Source of the DNA: Bifidobacterium coryneforme | GTDB taxonomy: Bacteria > Actinomycetota > Actinomycetes > Actinomycetales > Bifidobacteriaceae | Assembly (NCBI RefSeq): GCF_000737865.1 | Contig: NZ_CP007287.1 | Coordinates: 1,620,972-1,684,971 of the forward strand | DNA: 64,000 nt | Direction of reading: 5' to 3' | Shown here: piece by piece, positions 1-7,751 of the stretch | How positions within the stretch are numbered: the stretch's first letter is position 1 | Layout: each line of letters begins with the position of its first letter | Position numbers and translations under genes: made by a program | Notes under the pieces: model-generated | What the model was told of the DNA's origin: nothing | Databases searched by the model: none | Seen by the model: the letters and a program-made list of their open reading frames with translations, nothing else

Positions 1-2
1 GC

Positions 3-290
3 CCGGTCGAGAAGTTCCCGAACGCCGTCGACAAGGGCAAGATCGGCGGCCCGGACGGAACCTGGGGAACCGGCGGAGGACGCAGCAACTACACCCCCCG
101 GTCCTACGAACAGGCCGTACCCTCCCAAACACCGACGCCCGAAGCCAAAAAGGATGAGAGCAGTTCCACCGGCAGCGGCTCAGACGATGAGAAAACCCCG
201 GCACAGGGCGGAAGCACCGATACCGGAAGCGAAGGCGGCCAGGAAGGTCAGACAACACAGAGCAACAGCCCGCCGGCGACAGGGCAGTAG
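3..290 (+). CDS. C-terminal tail of a truncated protein, possibly a class A penicillin-binding protein
   Basis: The window opens inside this gene. The frame reads about 95 codons to a TAG at 288-290 and contains only its end: a short GGPDGTWGTGGG stretch, then a low-complexity Ser/Gly/Glu/Gln/Thr-rich tail finishing PPATGQ. Such disordered tails follow the transpeptidase domain in many actinobacterial class A penicillin-binding proteins. No catalytic motif lies inside the window, so that identity is a guess. The gene converges on leuA across a strong hairpin. Confidence is good for coding, low for function. Confidence 0.5.
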   Translation, partial: PVEKFPNAVDKGKIGGPDGTWGTGGGRSNYTPRSYEQAVPSQTPTPEAKKDESSSTGSGSDDEKTPAQGGSTDTGSEGGQEGQTTQSNSPPATGQ

Positions 291-351
291 TCGGGGAAGA
301 CCCGAAGAGCAGAGCCCGCAGGACCGGACGCAACGGCCCGTGAGGCGAAAC

Positions 352-390
352 GGAAAGGCCGTTCCCACCAATCGGGGGAACGGCCTTTCC
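352..390. terminator. Bidirectional hairpin terminator between convergent genes
   Basis: A 15-bp perfect stem (352-366 with 376-390, GGAAAGGCCGTTCCC and its complement) closes a nine-base loop. It sits between the stop of the first gene (290) and the stop of leuA (410), which converge. There is no long T tract, but the flanking GGAAA/TTTCC supplies short A/T ends on both strands, so it may serve both directions. Confidence 0.75.
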
Positions 391-409
391 GTGTCACCGG
401 ACACTCCGG

Positions 410-2320
410 TCAGATTCGTTCGAACCGGTTAATGGCCGAAATGATGGCCTTGAGGGAGCTGGTCGAAATCGACGAGTCGATGCCGACGCCCCAAATCACT
501 CGGGCTTCTGCGGGCTCACCCACCTTGCACTCCACATAGGAGGCGGCCAGGGCATCGGTCCCGGCGGTCATGGCGTGCTCAGCGTAATCCTGGACCGAAA
601 CGGTCAGGTCCTGCGACTTCAGGGCATCCAGGAAGGCGGCGATGGGACCGTTACCACGCCCCTTGATGCGGCGCTTGCTCTCCTCGTCCTGGGGGCCCAG
701 ACCCCTGTCCAGCACGGTCGCTTCCAGCTCGGTGTCCGAGCCGTCCTCGCCCGAGGAGACGGAAACACTCAGCAGTTTGAGGCGGCCCCACTGGCTGAGG
801 GACTCATCGTCCTTGTCGGCCATGGACTCGCCACCGGCCACACTGCCACTCTCCTCGACGGGCAGATACTCGTCCTTGAAGAGGCGCCAGATATCCGCAT
901 CCTTGACCTCGTGCTTGGTCTTGTCGGCATAAGCCTGGACCAGTCGCTCGAACTCGACCTGCAGGCGCTTGGGCAGGTCCAGGTTGTGGTTGGCCTTGAG
1001 CAGATAGGCCATTCCCCCCTTGCCGGACTGGGAGTTCACACGGATGATGGCCTCATAACTACCACCGACATCCTTGGGGTCCATGGGCAGATAGGGCACC
1101 AGCCAGAGGTAGTCCTCCGGATTCGCGTTGTCACGCAGAGCGGCCTGCTGGCGGGCGTCCAGACCCTTCTTGATGGCATCCTGGTGGGAGCCGGAGAAGG
1201 CCGTGTAGACGAAGTTGCCGGCGTAGGGGTGCCGCTCGGAGATCTTGATCTGGTTGCAGTACTCCACGGTTCTACGGATATTCGGCATGTCGGAGAAGTC
1301 CAGCTGGGGGTCGATGCCCTGGACCAGCATGTTCAGTCCGACCGTGCAGATGTCAACGTTGCCGGTACGCTCCCCGTTGCCCAGGAGGCACCCCTCGACC
1401 CGGTCTGCACCGGCCAGGAGACCCAGCTCGGTGGCGGCCACGGCCATGCCCTCGTCGTTGTGTGGGTGGAGGGAGAGGACCACGGCATCTCGGTCGTGCA
1501 GGTTGTTCGAGATGTACTCCACCTCGTCGGCGAAGACGTTGGGGGTGGTCATCTCGACCGTGTTGGGCAGGTTGATGATCATCGGATGCTCCGGTGTCGG
1601 CTTGATCACATCGATGACCGCGTTGCAGACGTCAAGGGAGAACTCGGGCTCGGCCCCGGAGAAGGACTCGGGTGAGTACTCGTAATAGAGTTCGGTCTCC
1701 CCGGCATCCGCCTCCAGGGACCTGCAGAGCTCGGCAGCGTCGGTGGCCAGCTTCTTGATGCCGGCCTTGTCCTTGCGGAAGACCACCTCACGCTGGAGGA
1801 CCGAAACCGAGTTGTAGAAATGGACCACGGCCCGCTTGGCCCCGCGCAGGGCCTCGTACGTGCGTCGAATCAGATGCTCCCTGGCCTGGGTCAGCACCAC
1901 GATGGTCACATCGTCGGGAATCAGCTCACGCTCTATCAGGAGGCGGATGAAGTCATAATCGGTCTCGGAGGCCGAGGGGAATCCCACCTCGATCTCCTTG
2001 AAGCCCATGGAAAGCAAGAGGTTCCAGAAACGCAGCTTCCGTTCGGAGTCCATCGGGTCCACCAGGGCCTGGTTACCGTCGCGCAGATCGACGGAGCACC
2101 AGCGGGGCGCCCGCTTCAGGGTCTTCTCGGGCCAGGTCCGCTCTGGATAATCGAAGGGAACCTGCTTGTTATAGGCCACGTACTTGGTGTAAGGCATGGC
2201 GCTGGGCTTCTGGGGCGAGCCAACGAACCGACGGGGAGGCAGCAACAGATCGTTGTTACCCCCATTGGACGCTGCGGCCTGTGCCGCGAGATCGAATACG
2301 GATGTATGATCCCGATCCAT
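410..2320 (-). CDS. leuA: 2-isopropylmalate synthase
   Basis: Condenses acetyl-CoA with 2-oxoisovalerate, the first committed step of leucine synthesis, in the cytosol. About 636 residues, the long actinobacterial form: an N-terminal extension, an HMGL-like TIM barrel with the metal-binding start (SVDLRDGNQALVDPM, near residue 70) and SLHPHNDEG (about residue 285), a linker, and a C-terminal regulatory domain that binds leucine in this family. The ATG at 2320 follows AAGGAGGAGTG, a near-perfect ribosome site; a GTG one codon upstream is too close to it. It appears monocistronic. Feedback inhibition by leucine is family knowledge, not shown here. Confidence 0.96.
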   Translation of the reverse strand: MDRDHTSVFDLAAQAAASNGGNNDLLLPPRRFVGSPQKPSAMPYTKYVAYNKQVPFDYPERTWPEKTLKRAPRWCSVDLRDGNQALVDPMDSERKLRFWNLLLSMGFKEIEVGFPSASETDYDFIRLLIERELIPDDVTIVVLTQAREHLIRRTYEALRGAKRAVVHFYNSVSVLQREVVFRKDKAGIKKLATDAAELCRSLEADAGETELYYEYSPESFSGAEPEFSLDVCNAVIDVIKPTPEHPMIINLPNTVEMTTPNVFADEVEYISNNLHDRDAVVLSLHPHNDEGMAVAATELGLLAGADRVEGCLLGNGERTGNVDICTVGLNMLVQGIDPQLDFSDMPNIRRTVEYCNQIKISERHPYAGNFVYTAFSGSHQDAIKKGLDARQQAALRDNANPEDYLWLVPYLPMDPKDVGGSYEAIIRVNSQSGKGGMAYLLKANHNLDLPKRLQVEFERLVQAYADKTKHEVKDADIWRLFKDEYLPVEESGSVAGGESMADKDDESLSQWGRLKLLSVSVSSGEDGSDTELEATVLDRGLGPQDEESKRRIKGRGNGPIAAFLDALKSQDLTVSVQDYAEHAMTAGTDALAASYVECKVGEPAEARVIWGVGIDSSISTSSLKAIISAINRFERI

Positions 2321-2440
2321 CACTCCTCCTTCTGCTGCTCTCTTGTTTTCATTTTCTGTACATTGTGCATCAAATATGTGCTTGACCCACCGCCAGGTCC
2401 AGACTTCGGCGATGTCGGGGCAGACGGATGAGGGCCAGGC

Positions 2441-3061
2441 CTACCTGAACAGTGAGATGCCGCGACGGCCAAGGCAGTATGCGTTACCCAGCCAGGTATG
2501 GCGCGAATTGGGCCAGACCGCCCCCAGCCGGGGTGCGTTCTGGCTCATCCAGATGCTGGGAACGCGCCCGTCCGCGCTATGGGACCCCAGCAGGTTGAAG
2601 CCGTTCTTCACCGCCAGCCAGTCCGGATGCTGGGTGGCTATGGCCAGCCCCTCCTCCAGGGTGAGCGGGAGGCGGTCGTCGGAATCGATGAGTTTGCGAG
2701 CCACATCGGGTTCCCTGTTGACATAGCAGGTACCCGTGTGGGGTTCCAGAACGATGTAGAAGGGTCCCTCGGGGGGTTCGAATCCGTTCTGTGGCATGAA
2801 GCTGGCAATATCCCGGGGCGGCATGGTTGTGAATCCGGCCATCCTGTTGATGCTGGTACGGGATATCAGGGACTCGGGGCTGACCAGCTCCCGGGTCGGT
2901 ATGAGCAGGATCCGATCACCCAACTCGGTCCCCTCCAGGGCCGAGATAAGCGGCTGGGCCAGGGATCTGAAGGCCGCGGCGCTGATGTCGGCCACGTCCG
3001 GATAGCCCAGGGCCACGATTCTGTCCAGCTGCCGCCGAGCCTCGTCAGATGATTTGGTCAT
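2441..3061 (-). CDS. Conserved hypothetical protein (DUF5701-like)
   Basis: A soluble protein of about 206 residues with no signal peptide or membrane segment. It resembles the actinobacterial family DUF5701, with a central ILLIPTRELVSPESLISRT stretch and NRMAGFTTMPP; the function is unknown. The ATG at 3061 (MTKSSDEARR) is preferred because the upstream extension reads as linker-like sequence; no strong ribosome site precedes either start. It lies in tandem with leuA on the same strand, with about 120 bases between, so it could be weakly co-transcribed. Family assignment is from memory and moderate. Confidence 0.7.
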   Translation of the reverse strand: MTKSSDEARRQLDRIVALGYPDVADISAAAFRSLAQPLISALEGTELGDRILLIPTRELVSPESLISRTSINRMAGFTTMPPRDIASFMPQNGFEPPEGPFYIVLEPHTGTCYVNREPDVARKLIDSDDRLPLTLEEGLAIATQHPDWLAVKNGFNLLGSHSADGRVPSIWMSQNAPRLGAVWPNSRHTWLGNAYCLGRRGISLFR

Positions 3062-3174
3062 GCCATCAAGTGTAAGGCCACCCGGCAATCCGGCACTCGC
3101 GCCCGGACCTCCCGGACATGCAAGGGGGCAGGGCCGCTTCCCTTGAAGACGGCCCCGCCCTGCGGAAATCCGAA

Positions 3175-4536
3175 TCAGAGGCTTTCCAGATCCTTGCCCT
3201 TGGTTTCCTGGGCGAAGAGGTAGACAACGGCTCCGATGACCAGGCAGACACCGAAGAAGGTGAAGGCCGTGGTGACGACACCGATGTTGATGTGCTGGGA
3301 GACATAATCCCCGCCGACCAGGAGGCCCATGAAGATGGGGCCGACAATCTTTGCCGTGGCTCCGATACCGTAACCCAGACCCAGACCAGTCGAACGCACA
3401 TCATTGGGGAACTGCTCGCCTCCAAAGGCGTTGAGGATACCGAAGACACCGTCGGCGAAGGTCATGATGACCAGGACGGCGATGTAGAACTGCCAGCCCG
3501 AGTTGTGGAAGAAGGCTGCATAGAAGCAACCCAGGGCACCGATGATGCCGAAGGAGAACATGGTCCAGCGACGGCCGATGACGTCGGCCAGCCAGGCCGA
3601 ACCGAACCTCCCGATGCAGTCCGCCACGGAAACACCCATGAAGAGGTAGGCCACCATCTTGGTGGAGAAACCGAAGGCGTCCTTCATCAGGGTCTGACCC
3701 CAGGATTGGATGGCGAAGGAACCCAGGATGAAGCAGAAGGAACCGACCGAGATGATGATCAACGGCTTCAGGTGCTTGGAGAAGAGCAGGCCGTAGCTGG
3801 CCTTCTGCTCCTGCTCGACCTTGGGAAGGGCACCGACCTGGTCGGTCGGCAGTTCCAGGGCCCACCCCAGGGCCTTGCGGGCATCGTCATCACGCCCGAC
3901 GCTCTGGTAGAACCTTGGTGATTCAGGAACCATGGCCAGCCAGAAAAGAAGCAGGACCGGGATGGCACCCAGCGCCACCAGTATCCGCCAGTTCTCCCCA
4001 ATCACGCTCTGGGCCACCGAGCCGAGCAGAAGGCCGAGGGGGATGAAGACCGAGGCCAGTCCGGAGAGCATGCCGCGCTGCTTGGACGGCACGAATTCCT
4101 GGACGTAGGGGATGGAGATGATGTTCAGACCCCCGACACCGATACCCACGCCGATGCGGAGAACGGCCAGGAGAATCCAGGCTCCATCCGGCAGGAAGAC
4201 CGACAGGGCCGTGAAGACAACGAAGCAGAGCACGCACCACTGGAAGGCGTGCTTGCGTCCGAACCGATCGGCCAGACGGCCCCAGACAATGGAACCGATG
4301 ACCGTGCCCAGACCGGAGCAGGCCAGGATGATACCGGCCGAGACACCGGTCAGATGCCAGGCCGAGGTCAGGAGGGAGACCACGAATCCGATCAGGAACA
4401 TATCGAAGAACTCGGATATGTTCCCGGCTATGGCCAGTCCGATGATGCTTTTCTGATGCCCGGTCAGGGGGCGGGTGTCGATCTGCTCGTAAGCGGTCAG
4501 ACCTCCCCGACCCGCTTGGGCTTGTGTGTCACTCAT
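3175..4536 (-). CDS. MFS transporter, sugar/organic acid porter type
   Basis: About 453 residues with twelve hydrophobic segments. It carries the MFS loop 2-3 signature GRLADRFGRKHAF, the PESPRF motif of sugar porters after TM6, and a second half-repeat ADVIGRRWTM. It should import an unphosphorylated carbohydrate or sugar acid across the cytoplasmic membrane using a cation gradient. The start at 4536 (MSDTQAQ) keeps a normal N-terminus. It is the last gene of a leftward cluster, 44 bases after a PfkB kinase, suggesting import followed by ATP-dependent phosphorylation. Substrate is unknown; the adjacent decarboxylase and lactonase point to a sugar acid or lactone. Confidence 0.88.
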   Translation of the reverse strand: MSDTQAQAGRGGLTAYEQIDTRPLTGHQKSIIGLAIAGNISEFFDMFLIGFVVSLLTSAWHLTGVSAGIILACSGLGTVIGSIVWGRLADRFGRKHAFQWCVLCFVVFTALSVFLPDGAWILLAVLRIGVGIGVGGLNIISIPYVQEFVPSKQRGMLSGLASVFIPLGLLLGSVAQSVIGENWRILVALGAIPVLLLFWLAMVPESPRFYQSVGRDDDARKALGWALELPTDQVGALPKVEQEQKASYGLLFSKHLKPLIIISVGSFCFILGSFAIQSWGQTLMKDAFGFSTKMVAYLFMGVSVADCIGRFGSAWLADVIGRRWTMFSFGIIGALGCFYAAFFHNSGWQFYIAVLVIMTFADGVFGILNAFGGEQFPNDVRSTGLGLGYGIGATAKIVGPIFMGLLVGGDYVSQHINIGVVTTAFTFFGVCLVIGAVVYLFAQETKGKDLESL

Positions 4537-4580
4537 GGTGCGTTCTCTTTCGTAAGTATGCTGAAAGTCGGTTTCGGCTC

Positions 4581-5537
4581 TCAACGGTTGATGTCATCGC
4601 CCAGGGGGATATCGAGTTCATGGGCGCGGATACGGGTCAGGTCGCCCATATGGGTCAGAGCGTATTCGGCCGCCCGCTGGCCCCAGCGCACGCCGCAATC
4701 CACATCATCGGAGAGGAAGCCATGCAGGGTCGCGGCCACAAAGGAGTCACCGGCACCGGGACGGTCAACGACGGGAACCGTGGTGGTCGTGTACTTCTTG
4801 ACCCCCTTGGCGGTATGCAGATAGGGACCGTCCAGATGGTTGGTGGAGATGATGTACTCATTGCCGAAGCGCCGATAGAGCTGCTCGCAGACCTCTTCCC
4901 CACTTCCTTCTATCCCGAAGACGCTCTTGGCGTCCTTGATGGAGCAGAAGAGGATGCGGGCCTTCTCGGCGATGGGTTCCAGGATATGCCGGGCCTGTTC
5001 ACCCGTCCAGAGCTTGCTGCGGAAGTTCACATCCAGGGCGATGTCAATGCCCCGTTGGGCGGCCTGGTCCGCGGCGTAGGTCACCACCTCGGCAGTGGTA
5101 TCGGTCAAGGCTGCGGTGATGCCGGTCAAAAAGACCAGACGGGTATCAAGCATCCGCTCCCAGTCGTAATCGTTCACCCCGGTGGTTCTGAATGGGGTGT
5201 ACTCCCGGTCGTAGATCACGTTGGCCGGCATCGGAGGTTCGCCCGGCTCCATGAAGTAGAGGGCGATACGGCTGGCAGGCTTGCGGACCATGGTGCTCAT
5301 GTCCACCCCCACCGAGCGGTACTCGCTCAGCACATACTCGCCCAGATCACCCTCGGGCAGTGACGAGGTCCAGAGGGTCTTGCGTTGCAACTGGGCCAGA
5401 ACACCGGCCACGTTGGCCTCCGAACATGCCGGGTTCATCAGGACGGAGCGCGCATTCATCAGGCGCTCGCCCCTCCTGACCGTAAGTCTGATCTGACCCT
5501 CGCCAATCGTTGAAAGGTCATAGGTATGCTCTGCCAT
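4581..5537 (-). CDS. PfkB-family carbohydrate kinase
   Basis: A ribokinase/PfkB-fold kinase of 318 residues that transfers phosphate from ATP to a sugar or sugar-acid hydroxyl. The C-terminal signature DRPGAGDSFVAATLHGF near residue 250 contains the catalytic Asp of GAGD and the anion hole. The N-terminal region has the substrate side (NPACSEANVAGVLAQL in place of the usual GG.x.N motif), so the substrate pocket is not standard. AAGGAATACG precedes the ATG at 5537. It sits between the importer and the UlaD-like decarboxylase, which supports a role in activating the imported compound. It resembles 2-keto-3-deoxygluconate kinases, but the exact substrate cannot be read. Confidence 0.85.
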   Translation of the reverse strand: MAEHTYDLSTIGEGQIRLTVRRGERLMNARSVLMNPACSEANVAGVLAQLQRKTLWTSSLPEGDLGEYVLSEYRSVGVDMSTMVRKPASRIALYFMEPGEPPMPANVIYDREYTPFRTTGVNDYDWERMLDTRLVFLTGITAALTDTTAEVVTYAADQAAQRGIDIALDVNFRSKLWTGEQARHILEPIAEKARILFCSIKDAKSVFGIEGSGEEVCEQLYRRFGNEYIISTNHLDGPYLHTAKGVKKYTTTTVPVVDRPGAGDSFVAATLHGFLSDDVDCGVRWGQRAAEYALTHMGDLTRIRAHELDIPLGDDINR

Positions 5538-5811
5538 CGTATTCCTTAGCTTGTTTCACTCGAACCGTATCAGGACAGCCATGTCCTTCTCCGGTCTTTC
5601 CTTGTTCGATCCGTCATGAACGGATCAGATCCAGGTGGACCACCTGCGGTGGTGGCCCACCGGTTCAACCTTCTACTGCCTGGTCGGTCATTGCCCCGCC
5701 GAAGCCCGGCAACTCCGGCAGGGGTTACGGTCCGGCACCGGTGGATCCATCCGGACCACCGGGCCGGAACCGTTCATCCGTACTACGGACGAGCGGAATT
5801 CTCTGGGACTG
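5538..5811. other. Intergenic region with a palindrome inside the catabolic cluster
   Basis: This 274-base gap separates the UlaD-like gene from the kinase gene on the same strand. It holds an inverted repeat GATCCGT-CATGA-ACGGATC (5608-5626) about 70 bases upstream of the kinase start, and several small GC-rich repeats (GGTGGACCACC near 5634-5644). It may carry a second promoter/operator or an attenuator making two transcription units of the cluster. No coding frame is convincing. Confidence 0.4.
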
Positions 5812-6501
5812 TCAGGGCCAGACGCTGTCAATCGTGTCCCGCAACTCGGTCGCCGCCGCCAGCGGGTCGTCAGCCTTGACAATGCCGCGACCCGAGATGA
5901 CCACACCGACAGGAACACCCTCGAAGAAGGGGAGGTCCTTGGCGGTGACGCCACCTGTGACGGTGACCTTGAATCCCATATCATGCAGTTCACGGATGCG
6001 AGCCCTGTCGTTTTCACCCCAGGTCAAGGTTCCTGCGGCCTCGGCATCCCGGGAACGATGAACAATGACCTGGGTGGCACCAAGTTCACGCCACTGCCTG
6101 GCCTGGTCGGAGTCGTACTTCTCCCCGAGTTCAATCTGGACCTCACCACCGAACTCCTGGGCGACCTTGACGACCTGCCCCACCGTGGTCATGCTGGCCC
6201 CGGCCACGACCGAGACCCAGTTGGCACCGGCTTCGAAGCAGGCCCTGGAAATGACCGCTCCGGCCTCGGCGATACGCACATCGGCCAGGATGGTCTTCCC
6301 GGGGTAGAGCGCCCTGATCTCACGGACGGCCTTCAGTCCCTCCGCAATGATCAGGACGGTACCGCACTCGATGACGTCAATCTTGCTGATGGCCGCGTTA
6401 AGAGGCTTCAAGGCAGAAGGCATGTCGAAGGTGTCCAGGGCAATCTGCAACTGCGGCCGCTCCAGGGCTCCCTCGGTGCCCGGCTGGTTCTCCTTCGCCA
6501 T
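5812..6501 (-). CDS. UlaD/HPS-family sugar-phosphate decarboxylase-like (3-keto-L-gulonate-6-P decarboxylase homologue)
   Basis: A 229-residue TIM barrel of the orotidine-decarboxylase suprafamily, close along its length to E. coli UlaD (3-keto-L-gulonate-6-phosphate to L-xylulose-5-phosphate plus CO2). Conserved: Asp23 (ALD), Glu45 (VIECGT), Asp74 (LADVR), the HRSRDAEAAG loop, VTGG and the phosphate-binding SGRGI. Two key positions differ: UlaD Lys64 is Arg76 and UlaD Asp67 is Glu79 (ADVRIAEAG instead of ADAKIADAG). The chemistry may therefore differ, for example an altered decarboxylase or aldolase. Start at 6501 lies five bases after the lactonase-like gene stop, so the two are co-transcribed. 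Confidence 0.85.
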   Translation of the reverse strand: MAKENQPGTEGALERPQLQIALDTFDMPSALKPLNAAISKIDVIECGTVLIIAEGLKAVREIRALYPGKTILADVRIAEAGAVISRACFEAGANWVSVVAGASMTTVGQVVKVAQEFGGEVQIELGEKYDSDQARQWRELGATQVIVHRSRDAEAAGTLTWGENDRARIRELHDMGFKVTVTGGVTAKDLPFFEGVPVGVVISGRGIVKADDPLAAATELRDTIDSVWP

Positions 6502-6506
6502 GGCGA

Positions 6507-7496
6507 TCAGGCCTCCTTGCGGAAGGTGAAGAAGGTGCGGGCGTTGCCAATAAGCAGCTTATCGACGTAGGCGGGATCGAACCCCTCGGCGATCATGCGG
6601 GGGCCGTCCACGGCGGGGTTGTAGTCAACGCCGCTGACCGATCCGTAGACCTTCTGGTAGGAGCGCTTGCCCGAATCGGTGCCCAGGAGAATCCTGTCCT
6701 CGAAGCCATCGTCCTTGAAGGCCTTCAGTTCCATGATCCTGTTGGAATCGGGCTGGTACTTGATGCGGTTGGTACCGTCGATCTCCAGGTAGACGCCCAG
6801 GTCAAGAATCTGTTCCAGGTAGTAGACATCCGCATTGCGCTGGATGTGTCCGATGGCAATCTGATCGGCCGGGACGCCCAGCTCGATGAGGGTCTGGGCC
6901 TGCTCCAGGCCGCAGGTGCCATAGGTGGTATGGGTGTTGATCGGGGCACCGGTCGCAATGGCGGCCTTGGCTGCGGCCTCCATGCACTTGTGCTCGAAGG
7001 GGGTGATCTTGCCGTAAGCAGTGCCGATCTTGATGACACCGGCCTTGTAGGGGCTGCGGTCCACCAGAGGACCCGTGTAGTCGTTGCGGTCAATACCCTC
7101 GGTGATGTCGGCGATGACCAGGTCGGCGATCTGGTCCACACTGTAGCGGTTGATCCAGTGCGACTGGGTCTCCAGGTAGACGTGTTCACGGTGGAAGCCG
7201 GTGGCACCGATGACCTGCAGATGGTCAACGGAGCGGGCCACCTCGACCAGCTTTTCGATATCGCGGCCACAGTTGATCGGGCACATATCGACCACGGTGC
7301 CACCCTGGTCGCTCCAGTTCAGGGAAGCCTTGGCGAAGTACCCGGCCTCGGTCTGGGCCTTCTCGACGGAATCCAGCTGGTGGTCACCATCCAGGTAGAC
7401 CTCTCCGGCCCCGACGCGAATCAGATGGTCATGGCTGTTGACGACACCCAGGGTCCCGGGGTCCACATCTCCGAGGATCGTTCTTGCGAATGCCAT
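6507..7496 (-). CDS. Phosphotriesterase-family metal hydrolase, probable sugar-lactone (phosphate) lactonase
   Basis: About 329 residues of the PTE branch of the amidohydrolase superfamily. The binuclear metal ligands are all visible: HDH near the N-terminus (VVNSHDHLI), the carbamylated Lys in AGVIKIG, His in PINTHTTYG, His in IGHIQRN, and Asp in LLGTDSG. Relatives hydrolyse phosphorylated aldono-lactones (a characterised group acts on D-xylono- and L-arabino-lactone-5-phosphates). The ATG at 7496 has AAAGGAG upstream. It is the first gene of the leftward cluster and faces the SorC regulator, so a lactone step before the UlaD-like enzyme is a reasonable inference. The exact substrate is unknown. 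Confidence 0.85.
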   Translation of the reverse strand: MAFARTILGDVDPGTLGVVNSHDHLIRVGAGEVYLDGDHQLDSVEKAQTEAGYFAKASLNWSDQGGTVVDMCPINCGRDIEKLVEVARSVDHLQVIGATGFHREHVYLETQSHWINRYSVDQIADLVIADITEGIDRNDYTGPLVDRSPYKAGVIKIGTAYGKITPFEHKCMEAAAKAAIATGAPINTHTTYGTCGLEQAQTLIELGVPADQIAIGHIQRNADVYYLEQILDLGVYLEIDGTNRIKYQPDSNRIMELKAFKDDGFEDRILLGTDSGKRSYQKVYGSVSGVDYNPAVDGPRMIAEGFDPAYVDKLLIGNARTFFTFRKEA

Positions 7497-7617
7497 TCGA
7501 ACTCCTTTGTTTGTCTTCTCTGCGGCTGTCGGGCACCACATCCGGCCACCCTATGGCACCGGTGCCCTCGTACAGGGTCCAGGATAGGTAAGGACCAAAC
7601 ACAATGGCAACCCAGGT

Positions 7618-7628
7618 AATGTACATAT
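7618..7628. promoter_or_regulatory. Candidate SorC operator half-site upstream of lactonase operon
   Basis: AATGTACATATG (7617-7628 region) repeats the core of the palindromic site over the sorC start about 117 bases away. It lies 120 bases upstream of the lactonase-like ATG, where an operator for the leftward operon would be expected. Only one half matches the fuller palindrome, so this is a weaker site. Confidence 0.45.
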
Positions 7629-7708
7629 GCTTGCCAGTTCTACTACAACCGGGACCTTCCGGGCAAAAATAGCTGATTTATTCATCAACTGCCCAGTTCT
7701 GTTTTGTC

Positions 7709-7751
7709 TTGCTGGCACCACAAGTACTTGATAAGATGTACATATGTTCAG
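7709..7751 (+). promoter_or_regulatory. sorC promoter with overlapping palindromic operator; leaderless start
   Basis: A -35 TTGCTG (7709-7714), 17-base spacer and -10 TAAGAT (7732-7737) place the transcription start at about 7744, exactly the A of the sorC ATG, so the message is probably leaderless; no ribosome site precedes it. The near-palindrome TGTACATATGTTCA (7738-7751) covers the start point and codon, as an autoregulatory operator would. Confidence 0.6.

Noticed and set aside
575-1675. Long open frame of 366 codons on the plus strand opposite leuA
   Set aside because: It is antisense to leuA, with a repetitive Leu/Val/Gly/Gln composition typical of a high-GC shadow frame; no ribosome site or domain.
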